Positions 1 through 4,679 of a stretch of DNA of 5,076 bases are shown here, in pieces. The position numbers were made by a program, and so were the translations under genes. The DNA comes from Omnitrophica bacterium GWA2_52_8 (GTDB lineage Bacteria; Omnitrophota; Omnitrophia; Omnitrophales; Aquincolibacteriaceae). The first letter of the stretch is position 1, and every line of letters begins with the position of its first letter. The DNA lies in the NCBI GenBank assembly GCA_001804025.1, contig MHFC01000111.1, positions 1-5,076 of the forward strand, given 5' to 3'. The notes under the pieces are model-generated. The model was not told the DNA's origin. It saw only the letters and a list, made by a program, of their open reading frames with translations, and did not search any database.

Positions 1-1312
1 GTTTAGGGTAAAAGTACGTTGATTTCTGCGCCATCAGCTCTCCGGCCCGCCCCATCTCCCGCAGAATTTCAACCCGCGGGGTTTTCATCAAAAAGGCGGC
101 GACGGCCTTGCCGGTTTTGACGGCCTCAAGCGCTTCGCCGTCCGAGTGCGTATAAAAAAGCCGGGACTGACGGTCCGCTTCCGAAAAACCCCAAAGCGCC
201 CCCAAAACAAGTTCGCTGAAAATGTTCACATCCGGGCGGCACCAGACATCCGGCTTGCGGGTTTTTAGTTTTTCTCTCATGGTGTCCGGGGATTTAAGCG
301 AGATCATCAACGCCTCGCTGCCGCCCCCGTAATAAAAAAACGCCGGGTCCGAAATCGAGGATGACTTCTGGGCGCGCTCCGCGGCGGCTTTTTCAAGCGG
401 CATGCGTCGCAGATCAAAATGAGGTTCGAGCTTTTTAAATAAGGCGTCCGGGTCCCATCCCGGCCATGCTTGCAGCAGCCGGTGCGTCGGCATCAGCATC
501 AGTCCCGGATCGTGAAAGGCAACAAGCGCCGTCAGCACAAAATCGGAACCGGCCTCCTCATCCCGCTCGGCTCCGGGCATTTCTTTCATCCTGCGCGCAT
601 ATTCGAGCGCCGTCGTATAGCGGTGATGCCCGTCGGCGATGTATATTTTTTCCTGCCGGACCGCGTCCCTGATTTTTCTTATATCCGCATCGGCATCGAT
701 CTTCCAGACCCGGTGGCGCACGGCCTCACCGTCCTCGGCATCATAAAGCGGAGCCGCGGCCGCTCTCTGCCGTTCCCAGACGGGCGTCAACCGGCGCTGT
801 GCGCCTTCATACAGACCGAAGATCGGAGAAAAATTTGTTCCCGTTGCTTTAAGGAGCTTCATGCGGTCTTCGCGCGGTTTTGCGAGCGTCTTTTCATGCG
901 GAATCACGATCCCCTTTTCAAAGGGCTCAAGCTTCATGCGTCCGAAAAGGGCCGTGCGTTCTTTCATTTGCCCCGATGTTTTATCGCGGTAATTTTGTAC
1001 GTAAAGATAAAACGCGGGGCCGGCCTCCTGGATCAGCACCCCTTCCTGCCTCCAGGCATTCCAGTGCCCGAGGGCGCGGGTATAGCGGTTTCCCGTTTCG
1101 GAGTCATCGGGCCGGATTTTGTTAAGGATCAAACGGATGCAGTTATACGGCGATGCCTCGTAGAATTTTCCCTGCGCGGCTTCGGAAATGACATCATACG
1201 GCGGCGCGATCACGTCTTGGATGTTCACCTTCCCGGGGTTGTAGCGCCAAGCGCGGAGAGGGCGGAAATCGGTCATAAGGGCGGTGCCGGAATTTTCTTT
1301 AAGTGTAAGCAT
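1..1312 (-). CDS. DUF1015 family protein, 3' end cut by window edge
   Basis: The minus strand is open from an ATG at 1312 to the window edge (437 codons) and reads as a DUF1015 family protein. The family is widespread in bacteria and its biochemical role is unknown to me. Recognisable family blocks, in order, are the N-terminal FRPLRAWRYNPGKV (residues 16-29), APPYDVIS (36-43), PHEKT (138-142), the signature ADGHHRYTTALEYA (226-239), MPTHRLL (274-280) and the C-terminal AQKSTYFYPK (428-437). Family members normally end soon after the last block, so only about 10-20 residues should be missing. There is no signal peptide or membrane helix, so it is probably cytoplasmic. The start is uncertain: ATG 1276 (residue 13, MTDFRPL) fits the usual family N-terminus better, and neither ATG has a clear Shine-Dalgarno sequence. 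Family assignment is firm; function is not assigned. Confidence 0.93.
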   Translation of the reverse strand, partial: MLTLKENSGTALMTDFRPLRAWRYNPGKVNIQDVIAPPYDVISEAAQGKFYEASPYNCIRLILNKIRPDDSETGNRYTRALGHWNAWRQEGVLIQEAGPAFYLYVQNYRDKTSGQMKERTALFGRMKLEPFEKGIVIPHEKTLAKPREDRMKLLKATGTNFSPIFGLYEGAQRRLTPVWERQRAAAAPLYDAEDGEAVRHRVWKIDADADIRKIRDAVRQEKIYIADGHHRYTTALEYARRMKEMPGAERDEEAGSDFVLTALVAFHDPGLMLMPTHRLLQAWPGWDPDALFKKLEPHFDLRRMPLEKAAAERAQKSSSISDPAFFYYGGGSEALMISLKSPDTMREKLKTRKPDVWCRPDVNIFSELVLGALWGFSEADRQSRLFYTHSDGEALEAVKTGKAVAAFLMKTPRVEILREMGRAGELMAQKSTYFYPK

Positions 1313-1316
1313 TAAA

Positions 1317-1328
1317 AAACGATCGTTT
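1317..1328. repeat. 12-bp perfect palindrome before DUF1015 start
   Basis: AAACGATCGTTT is a perfect palindrome lying 4 bases upstream of the ATG at 1312, within the predicted DUF1015 leader. It could be an operator half-site pair or a small four-base-pair hairpin with a GATC loop near the ribosome entry site. Short palindromes also arise by chance, so a regulatory role is only a possibility. Confidence 0.3.
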
Positions 1329-1390
1329 GTTGTTGTTTGGACCGCTGCGGCGGAAAAAAACAGAGGGACAGCCGACGGATCAATGCGGGC

Positions 1391-1419
1391 ATAGTAGCAC
1401 AAGTGTTTTTCTTTGACAA
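1391..1419 (-). promoter_or_regulatory. sigma70-type promoter for DUF1015 gene
   Basis: On the minus strand, TTGTCA (plus positions 1414-1419) is followed after exactly 17 bases by TACTAT (1391-1396). The TACTAT is preceded by TGC, giving an extended -10 element. Transcription would start near 1384, leaving a leader of about 72 bases before the ATG at 1312. The match is good at both boxes and the spacing is ideal. The -35 box overlaps that of the divergent promoter on the other strand. Confidence 0.6.
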
Positions 1420-1441
1420 GGCAGAGCGGGCATAATAAGAT
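1413..1441 (+). promoter_or_regulatory. divergent promoter for small membrane protein gene
   Basis: A consensus TTGACA (1413-1418) is followed after 17 bases by TAAGAT (1436-1441), which matches the -10 consensus at four of six positions. Transcription would start near 1448, about 118 bases upstream of the ATG at 1566. The same bases read in reverse supply the -35 of the DUF1015 promoter. The -10 box also overlaps the left arm of an inverted repeat (GATTCCGT / ACGGAATC), which could matter for control. Confidence 0.5.
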
Positions 1442-1489
1442 TCCGTCCGTGCCGCCGTTCCGGCACGGGCACGCTTTCATTACGGAATC
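1439..1489 (+). repeat. nested inverted repeats, possible leader structure or operator
   Basis: Two perfect 8-bp inverted repeats are nested. The outer arms are GATTCCGT (1439-1446) and ACGGAATC (1482-1489). The inner arms are CCGTGCCG (1447-1454) and CGGCACGG (1461-1468), with a six-base loop. Left arms of the outer and inner stems are contiguous, so a continuous 16-base arm could form a two-step hairpin with a 13-base bulge on the right side. The inner hairpin lies at the predicted 5' end of the transcript. The outer left arm overlaps the predicted -10 box, so the outer repeat may act in DNA rather than RNA. No U-tract follows, so it is not a terminator. Confidence 0.5.
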
Positions 1490-1498
1490 AGTCAGCTG

Positions 1499-1553
1499 TC
1501 CCGGGAAACGCGCGGGACCGGCAAAAAAAGCCGCGGCGGTTTTGTTTCCGGGA
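1499..1553 (+). repeat. imperfect hairpin ahead of membrane protein gene
   Basis: TCCCGGGAAAC (1499-1509) can pair with GTTTCCGGGA (1544-1553) with a single bulged base. Inside it, CGGC (1519-1522) and GCCG (1530-1533) flank a seven-A loop. The right arm ends 4 bases before the ribosome binding site at 1558, so folding could affect translation of the downstream gene. The T-rich run at 1540-1547 follows the inner stem but is part of the outer stem. A terminator role is therefore weakly supported. Pairing was judged by eye. Confidence 0.35.
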
Positions 1554-1557
1554 TTTC

Positions 1558-1562
1558 AAGGA
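1558..1562 (+). promoter_or_regulatory. ribosome binding site deciding start at 1566
   Basis: AAGGA lies three bases upstream of ATG 1566. The spacing is short, but this is the only Shine-Dalgarno-like sequence in the frame. It favours the ATG over an upstream TTG at 1413 that lies inside the -35 box. Confidence 0.5.
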
Positions 1563-1565
1563 CCC

Positions 1566-1940
1566 ATGAAAAAACTTCACCATTGCGTACGTTATTTTAT
1601 CGTTTTAGGGATCATAAGTTTCGTGGGGCATGTCCTCGGCTGGAATTCGCGCGTGTTTCTTTCCCTTTGCGGACCGGCCATTTACGCCGCAGCCCTCGTC
1701 AAAAAGCTCATAGCGCTCGTTTTTAAAACACTTTCATGGACCGAGACGATTTATTTATACGCACTCCTGTTTCCCGCCGTTATCATTTATTTCGCCTTCG
1801 CCGGGTATCTGATCAAGGAACTTTGGAATGAGCGCGGTTTTGTCCGCCTGCTCAGCCTGCTGGTTCTGATCCTCTTTTTGATTTTCATCCATCTCTACAC
1901 CGGCCATATCCTGACGGGATATTTTCTTCCCGCGCTCTGA
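1566..1940 (+). CDS. small hypothetical membrane protein (124 aa)
   Basis: I do not recognise this family. The predicted 124-residue protein begins MKKLHHCVRYF and is strongly hydrophobic. Likely membrane helices are at about residues 9-25, 31-53, 61-83 and 93-113, separated by short polar turns such as KELWNERGF (84-92). This makes it a probable small integral inner-membrane protein without an obvious catalytic motif. The open frame could extend upstream to a TTG at 1413, but that stretch holds the promoter and hairpins and reads as low-complexity basic sequence, so ATG 1566 with its AAGGA is preferred. It is transcribed alone, divergent from the DUF1015 gene. It is convergent with the tRNA-binding protein gene, with 24 bases between the stop codons and no clear terminator hairpin in that gap. 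The frame is probably a gene because the opposite-strand reading is short and non-hydrophobic; no function can be assigned. Confidence 0.72.
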   Translation: MKKLHHCVRYFIVLGIISFVGHVLGWNSRVFLSLCGPAIYAAALVKKLIALVFKTLSWTETIYLYALLFPAVIIYFAFAGYLIKELWNERGFVRLLSLLVLILFLIFIHLYTGHILTGYFLPAL

Positions 1941-1964
1941 ACCGATATTTTTCAAAAACCGCCC

Positions 1965-2285
1965 TTATTTCACCGCAGCGCCGTCCGAAATTCTCCGGTC
2001 CGGGGTCAAAACCGCAAACTCGTCCCCCAGCGATGCCGCCAGCAGCATTCCCTGCGACTCCACTCCGCGCAGTACCACCGGCTCAAGGTTGTTGACGACC
2101 ACGATTTGCTTGCCTTTTAATTCATCAATGCCGTAATGCAGCCGGATGCCCGCCACGATTTGCTTGCGCTCCTCTCCGACTTTAATTTTAAGCACATAGA
2201 GGCGGTCCGCATTCGGATGGGGTGCCGCGTCCTCGATTTCCGCAATTCTTAGTTCCGCTTTCTTAAATTCCTCAAGTGTGATCAT
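1965..2285 (-). CDS. stand-alone tRNA-binding OB-fold protein (Trbp111 / MetRS C-terminal type)
   Basis: This 106-residue protein is a single tRNA-binding domain of the kind found at the C-terminus of bacterial methionyl-tRNA synthetase, as the free Trbp111 protein and in EMAP-II-like proteins. It starts MITLEEFKKAELRIAEI. Family hallmarks are HPNADRLYVLKIKVGEE (23-39), QIVAGI (42-47), the N-x-x-P turn at NNLEP (65-69) and LRGVESQGMLLAA (72-84), the last being the conserved SxGM-type segment. Its length matches Trbp111 (about 110 residues), so it looks complete rather than a broken metG. The family binds the elbow of tRNA as a dimer in the cytoplasm, and here it may assist a MetRS that lacks its own C-terminal domain; that partner is inferred and is not in the window. 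The start is supported by AAGGAG six bases upstream. The gene appears monocistronic. Confidence 0.93.
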   Translation of the reverse strand: MITLEEFKKAELRIAEIEDAAPHPNADRLYVLKIKVGEERKQIVAGIRLHYGIDELKGKQIVVVNNLEPVVLRGVESQGMLLAASLGDEFAVLTPDRRISDGAAVK

Positions 2286-2291
2286 GCCCTT

Positions 2292-2297
2292 CTCCTT
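2292..2297 (-). promoter_or_regulatory. strong Shine-Dalgarno for tRNA-binding protein
   Basis: The minus strand reads AAGGAG six bases before ATG 2285, a near-ideal ribosome binding site. It fixes the start codon and gives the 106-residue product. I could not find an equally convincing promoter upstream on this strand. Confidence 0.8.
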
Positions 2298-2385
2298 TTT
2301 GATGATGGCCTGCGGATTTCCGTCCCACGCCGTGCTGTAAAGACGGACAGATTAGCAAAAAAACCGTGCCGATGAAATAAAGGAA

Positions 2386-2402
2386 TAGGCGCGGGGCGCC
2401 TA
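2386..2402. repeat. 7-bp GC-rich hairpin at left end of inverted-repeat element
   Basis: TAGGCGC (2386-2392) and GCGCCTA (2396-2402) form a perfect 7-bp inverted repeat with a GGG loop. The right arm is shared with the left end of the long inverted repeat that begins at 2397. The same bases could therefore pair locally or with the distant right arm at about 2570-2574. Confidence 0.55.
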
Positions 2403-2574
2403 CCATTTGATGTTGATGCCGTTGTTTTTCATTCCCGCACGTATTTTCCGCCAAAGGCGCCTGCCTGCTGCAGGCAGGGATCAGCCTCAGGCTGAGGCGG
2501 GCAGCCACAGTTCAAAGATCTCCGATAAAACCATTCGGATGACAAGAGGCAACAACGGCATCAAATGGTAGGCG
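2397..2574. repeat. compound inverted-repeat element (about 178 bp)
   Basis: The left arm (2397-2426) begins CGCCTACCATTTGATG. It is matched in reverse complement by the right arm (2550-2574), which ends CATCAAATGGTAGGCG. The arms agree over about 24 bases, except that the left arm carries a six-base insertion that looks like a local duplication of a GATGTT-type unit. Smaller palindromes fill the interval. No transposase, clear target-site duplication or coding sequence is present. It may be a non-autonomous mobile element (MITE-like), a REP/BIME-like intergenic repeat, or a long structured RNA. Whether it recurs in the genome cannot be seen from this window. Confidence 0.65.
2449..2498. repeat. 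cluster of short GC-rich palindromes inside the element
   Basis: Three palindromes lie end to end. CGCC-AAA-GGCG is at 2449-2459. CCTGCCTGC-T-GCAGGCAGG is at 2460-2478 (9-bp arms). GCCTCAG-G-CTGAGGC is at 2484-2498 (7-bp arms), overlapped by TCAGCCT-C-AGGCTGA at 2481-2495. Such tandem GC-rich palindromes resemble dispersed intergenic repeat units seen in some bacterial genomes. On either strand no T-run follows, so they are unlikely to be intrinsic terminators. Confidence 0.7.
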
Positions 2575-2670
2575 TCCATAGGGGCGGACCACTGGCCTTT
2601 TGTTTATATTATCGGACGCATCGATCACATCTTATTCCTATCAAACAAGTTGCAGCTCAGGGTTTTTAAT

Positions 2671-2698
2671 TTGAATTTGACTCACAGAATGTTATAAT
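2671..2698 (+). promoter_or_regulatory. sigma70-type promoter for the ino1 operon
   Basis: TTGAAT (2671-2676) is followed after 16 bases by a perfect TATAAT (2693-2698), preceded by TGT as an extended -10 element. Transcription should begin near 2705, about 99 bases before the ino1 start codon. A second -35-like TTGACT at 2677 is only 10 bases from the -10 and cannot serve with it. Confidence 0.75.
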
Positions 2699-2729
2699 GG
2701 CGCGTCTTTAAAGGCCGCATCTTTTGCTG

Positions 2730-2764
2730 ATGCCGTCCACGAAAAAACGGACGGCATTGTTTTT
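2730..2764 (+). terminator. intrinsic-terminator-like hairpin in the ino1 leader
   Basis: ATGCCGTCC (2730-2738) and GGACGGCAT (2749-2757) form a perfect 9-bp stem with an A-rich ten-base loop. The T-rich run TGTTTTT (2758-2764) follows at once. It points along the plus strand and lies downstream of the promoter at 2671-2698 but upstream of ino1. It would release an RNA of about 60 bases unless antitermination occurs. No T-run follows on the opposite strand, so it does not serve the minus-strand gene. Confidence 0.65.
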
Positions 2765-2791
2765 AATCACATCGCCATCATTGCTTCTATT

Positions 2792-2797
2792 AGGAGG
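2792..2797 (+). promoter_or_regulatory. Shine-Dalgarno of ino1
   Basis: AGGAGG lies six bases upstream of ATG 2804. This consensus site fixes the ino1 start and suggests efficient translation. Confidence 0.9.
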
Positions 2798-2803
2798 ATT
2801 AAA

Positions 2804-3910
2804 ATGGGAAAGATCAAAGTTGCAATCGCCGGGGTCGGAAATTGCGCCGCGTCGCTGATTCAGGGCATTGAGTATTACGATTCCGGAACGAACGGAAACA
2901 AACGCGATGAACACCTCGGGTTGATGAATTATGACATGGGCGGGTACCATCCCGAAGACATTGAAGTCGTGGCCGCCTTTGATATCGACAAGCGCAAGGT
3001 CGGCGAAAGATTTGACGCCGCCCTCAACGCCAAACCGAATTGCGTCCTTCCCCTTTACACCGACATCCGCAAAAGCAAGGTCAAGGTCGAAATGGGCCCC
3101 GTGCTCGACGGGTATTCGGAACATATGAAAGATTATGCCGATGACCGCACCTTTATCATTGCCAACCGCAAACCGTGCAACGTCGAGAAAGTCCTTAAAA
3201 GCTCCGGTGCGGAAATCCTTTTGAATTATCTGCCGGTCGGCTCGCAAAAAGCGACCGAATTTTATGCCGAAGCGTGCCTCAAGACAGGCGTCAGCTTTAT
3301 CAACTGCATGCCGGTTTTCATTGTCTCCCATCCGGAATGGGCCAAGCGTTTTGAAGAAAAGCGCATCCCGGTCATCGGGGACGACATCAAGGCGCAGATC
3401 GGCGCCACCATCACCCACCGGACGCTGACCAAGCTTTTCATGGACCGCGGCGTTAAAATCGACCGTACCTACCAGCTGAACACCGGCGGGAACACGGACT
3501 TCCTTAATATGCTCAACCGCACCCGCCTGGCTTCAAAGAAGATTTCGAAGACCGCCGCCGTGCAGAGCCTGCTCGACGTTCCGCTTACGGAAGACAATAT
3601 CCACATCGGCCCTTCCGACTATGTTCCCTGGCAAAATGACAACAAAGTCTGTTATCTGCGCATGGAAGGCCGCGGCTTTGCGGGATTTCCCGTCAGCCTG
3701 GAAATGCGTTTGTCGGTAGAAGATTCTCCTAACAGCGCCGGCTGCGCCATCGACGCGATCCGCGCCTGCCGGCTGGCCCGGGACCGCCGTATCGGGGGCC
3801 CGCTGATTTCGATTTCAGCCTATACCATGAAGCATCCTCCGAAACAAATCCCGGACACGGATGCGCGGGAACTTGTAAAAAAATTCATCCAGGGCACCTG
3901 CCCCCGCTAA
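2804..3910 (+). CDS. ino1: inositol-3-phosphate synthase (myo-inositol-1-phosphate synthase)
   Basis: Ino1 converts glucose 6-phosphate to 1D-myo-inositol 3-phosphate in the cytoplasm, using bound NAD in an internal oxidation-aldol-reduction cycle. The 368-residue product matches the length of prokaryotic (mycobacterial-type) enzymes and looks complete. The N-terminal Rossmann motif is AGVGNCAASL (9-18), with an acidic AFDID (58-62) suited to the NAD ribose. Later family blocks are LPVGSQKATEFYAEA (143-157), GDDIKAQIGATITHR (192-206), YQLNTGGNTDFLNM (223-236), SKKISKT (244-250, with the catalytic-region lysines) and the C-terminal VEDSPNSAG (305-313). The consensus ribosome binding site fixes the start. 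It is the first gene of a likely operon, 42 bases ahead of a CDP-alcohol phosphatidyltransferase, which suggests that its product feeds inositol phospholipid synthesis. The leader hairpins suggest control by attenuation. Assignment is firm. Confidence 0.97.
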   Translation: MGKIKVAIAGVGNCAASLIQGIEYYDSGTNGNKRDEHLGLMNYDMGGYHPEDIEVVAAFDIDKRKVGERFDAALNAKPNCVLPLYTDIRKSKVKVEMGPVLDGYSEHMKDYADDRTFIIANRKPCNVEKVLKSSGAEILLNYLPVGSQKATEFYAEACLKTGVSFINCMPVFIVSHPEWAKRFEEKRIPVIGDDIKAQIGATITHRTLTKLFMDRGVKIDRTYQLNTGGNTDFLNMLNRTRLASKKISKTAAVQSLLDVPLTEDNIHIGPSDYVPWQNDNKVCYLRMEGRGFAGFPVSLEMRLSVEDSPNSAGCAIDAIRACRLARDRRIGGPLISISAYTMKHPPKQIPDTDARELVKKFIQGTCPR

Positions 3911-3952
3911 CCCGGTTTTTAGTCCGTCAGCCGGAGATCGGATCTTTCCGTT

Positions 3953-4591
3953 ATGCTGAGAAAAAATGTTTACCCGTTAGTCGAACCCCTTGTCCTGAAA
4001 ATCGTCCGTCAATTAAACGACCAAGGCATTTCCCCAAACCAGCTGACGCTCGGCGGCCTCGCTTTGACTTTTCTGGCCGGCTGGATTTTTGCGGCGGGCC
4101 AGCTTTTCATCGGCGGCCTGTTTCTGATTCTGGCTTCTCTCGGCGACATGCTGGACGGCCCCCTTGCGCGGGAAACCAAAAAGGTCACAAAGTTCGGGGC
4201 CTTTCTGGATTCTACGGTCGACCGTTACGCGGATTTTTTTATTTTCGTGGGCCTGGCCATTCATTATGTGCGCCATACGGGGACCGGCTGGTTCCTGGTG
4301 GTCATGGGAATTCTCATGGGGTCCTTTGTCACGAGTTACGCCAAGGCACGCGCCGAAAATCTCATTAAGGACTGCTCGGTGGGTTATTTCGGCCGGGCGG
4401 AACGCATCGTGCTCGTCGCATTGGGCGCCCTCATCCCGTTTTTGATGCCTTTTCTTCTCTGGGTCCTCTTGATCGGCACAAATGCCACCGCCATCCAGCG
4501 GATCCTTTATACGCGGAACGCTTTGCTGCTCCCGGATCAGCCCGGCATCTCCCGCCCGGCCCAGCAGGATCATGAAAAAAGAACCCTCTAG
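3953..4591 (+). CDS. CDP-alcohol phosphatidyltransferase, probable phosphatidylinositol phosphate synthase
   Basis: This 212-residue integral membrane enzyme carries the complete CDP-alcohol phosphatidyltransferase signature DxxDGxxAR-x8-GxxxDxxxD. The residues are D65, D68, G69, A72, R73, G82, D86 and D90; the aspartates bind divalent metal and the CDP-lipid. The N-terminus (PLVEPLVLKIVRQL, then SPNQLTLGG) and TNATAIQRILY (176-186) are also typical. About six hydrophobic segments are visible, near residues 33-49, 51-64, 93-106, 111-128, 150-162 and 163-176. Position directly behind ino1 argues that the acceptor is inositol phosphate, giving phosphatidylinositol phosphate as in actinobacterial PgsA1. 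Phosphatidylglycerophosphate synthase or an archaetidylinositol-phosphate-type enzyme remain alternatives. The start codon lacks a good Shine-Dalgarno (GGAG is 16 bases upstream), but the N-terminus matches the family. The polar tail after residue 193 is probably cytosolic. Confidence 0.92.
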   Translation: MLRKNVYPLVEPLVLKIVRQLNDQGISPNQLTLGGLALTFLAGWIFAAGQLFIGGLFLILASLGDMLDGPLARETKKVTKFGAFLDSTVDRYADFFIFVGLAIHYVRHTGTGWFLVVMGILMGSFVTSYAKARAENLIKDCSVGYFGRAERIVLVALGALIPFLMPFLLWVLLIGTNATAIQRILYTRNALLLPDQPGISRPAQQDHEKRTL

Positions 4592-4679
4592 TGCATCTCG
4601 TCCGGATTGAAATGCCGGGTGGTTCATTTCACAATCACACTGTACTTGTCATCTTTAAAAAAGGGATTCCTGATCTTAA

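Larger units (their letters stand above)
2286..2803. other. 518-base intergenic region between divergent genes
   Basis: No credible gene lies here. Positions 2286-2385 form the upstream region of the tRNA-binding protein gene. They hold its ribosome binding site, a weak TCCGTC/GACGGA inverted repeat, and no promoter I trust. Positions 2386-2574 are a compound inverted-repeat element. Positions 2575-2670 show nothing recognisable. Positions 2671-2803 hold the ino1 promoter, an attenuator-like leader and a ribosome binding site, which are listed separately. A 78-codon minus-strand frame spanning the repeat is not considered coding. Confidence 0.8.
2705..2803 (+). promoter_or_regulatory. ino1 leader with two mutually exclusive hairpins (attenuator-like)
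   Basis: The predicted untranslated leader can fold in two incompatible ways. Bases 2713-2721 (GGCCGCATC) can pair with 2729-2738 (GATGCCGTCC) as an upstream hairpin with a seven-base loop, one mismatch and one bulge. Alternatively, bases 2730-2738 pair with 2749-2757 to make a terminator-like stem. The upstream hairpin would hide the whole left arm of the terminator stem. This layout is typical of transcription attenuators and riboswitch expression platforms, although I see no known riboswitch motif, and the sensing part would have to be very small or protein-mediated. Pairings are by eye. Confidence 0.45.

Noticed and set aside
470..1315. Plus-strand 281-codon open frame
   Set aside because: It lies opposite the DUF1015 gene, whose minus-strand translation shows clear family motifs. 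The plus-strand product has no recognisable domain.
1413..1565. Upstream TTG start extending the membrane protein by 51 codons
   Set aside because: The TTG is part of the consensus -35 box, and the extension covers the promoter and hairpins. ATG 1566 has AAGGA in front of it.
2272..2508. Minus-strand 78-codon open frame
   Set aside because: It starts within the GC-rich palindromes, lacks a ribosome binding site and overlaps the true start and Shine-Dalgarno of the tRNA-binding protein gene.
2397..2574. Integron attC site or tRNA-like element
   Set aside because: The arms lack the GTTRRRY/RYYYAAC boxes of attC, and there is no neighbouring integrase or cassette. No cloverleaf or tRNA T-loop sequence is visible.
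2677..2682. TTGACT as the -35 box of the ino1 promoter
   Set aside because: It is only 10 bases from the TATAAT. The weaker TTGAAT at 2671 has workable spacing of 16.
2708..3418. Minus-strand 236-codon open frame
   Set aside because: It is antisense to ino1, begins inside the gene and ends in its leader hairpin. The protein has no recognisable features.
4013..4627. Minus-strand 204-codon open frame
   Set aside because: It is antisense to the phosphatidyltransferase gene, which carries a complete catalytic motif. The minus product is low-complexity and charged, as expected of a mirror frame.
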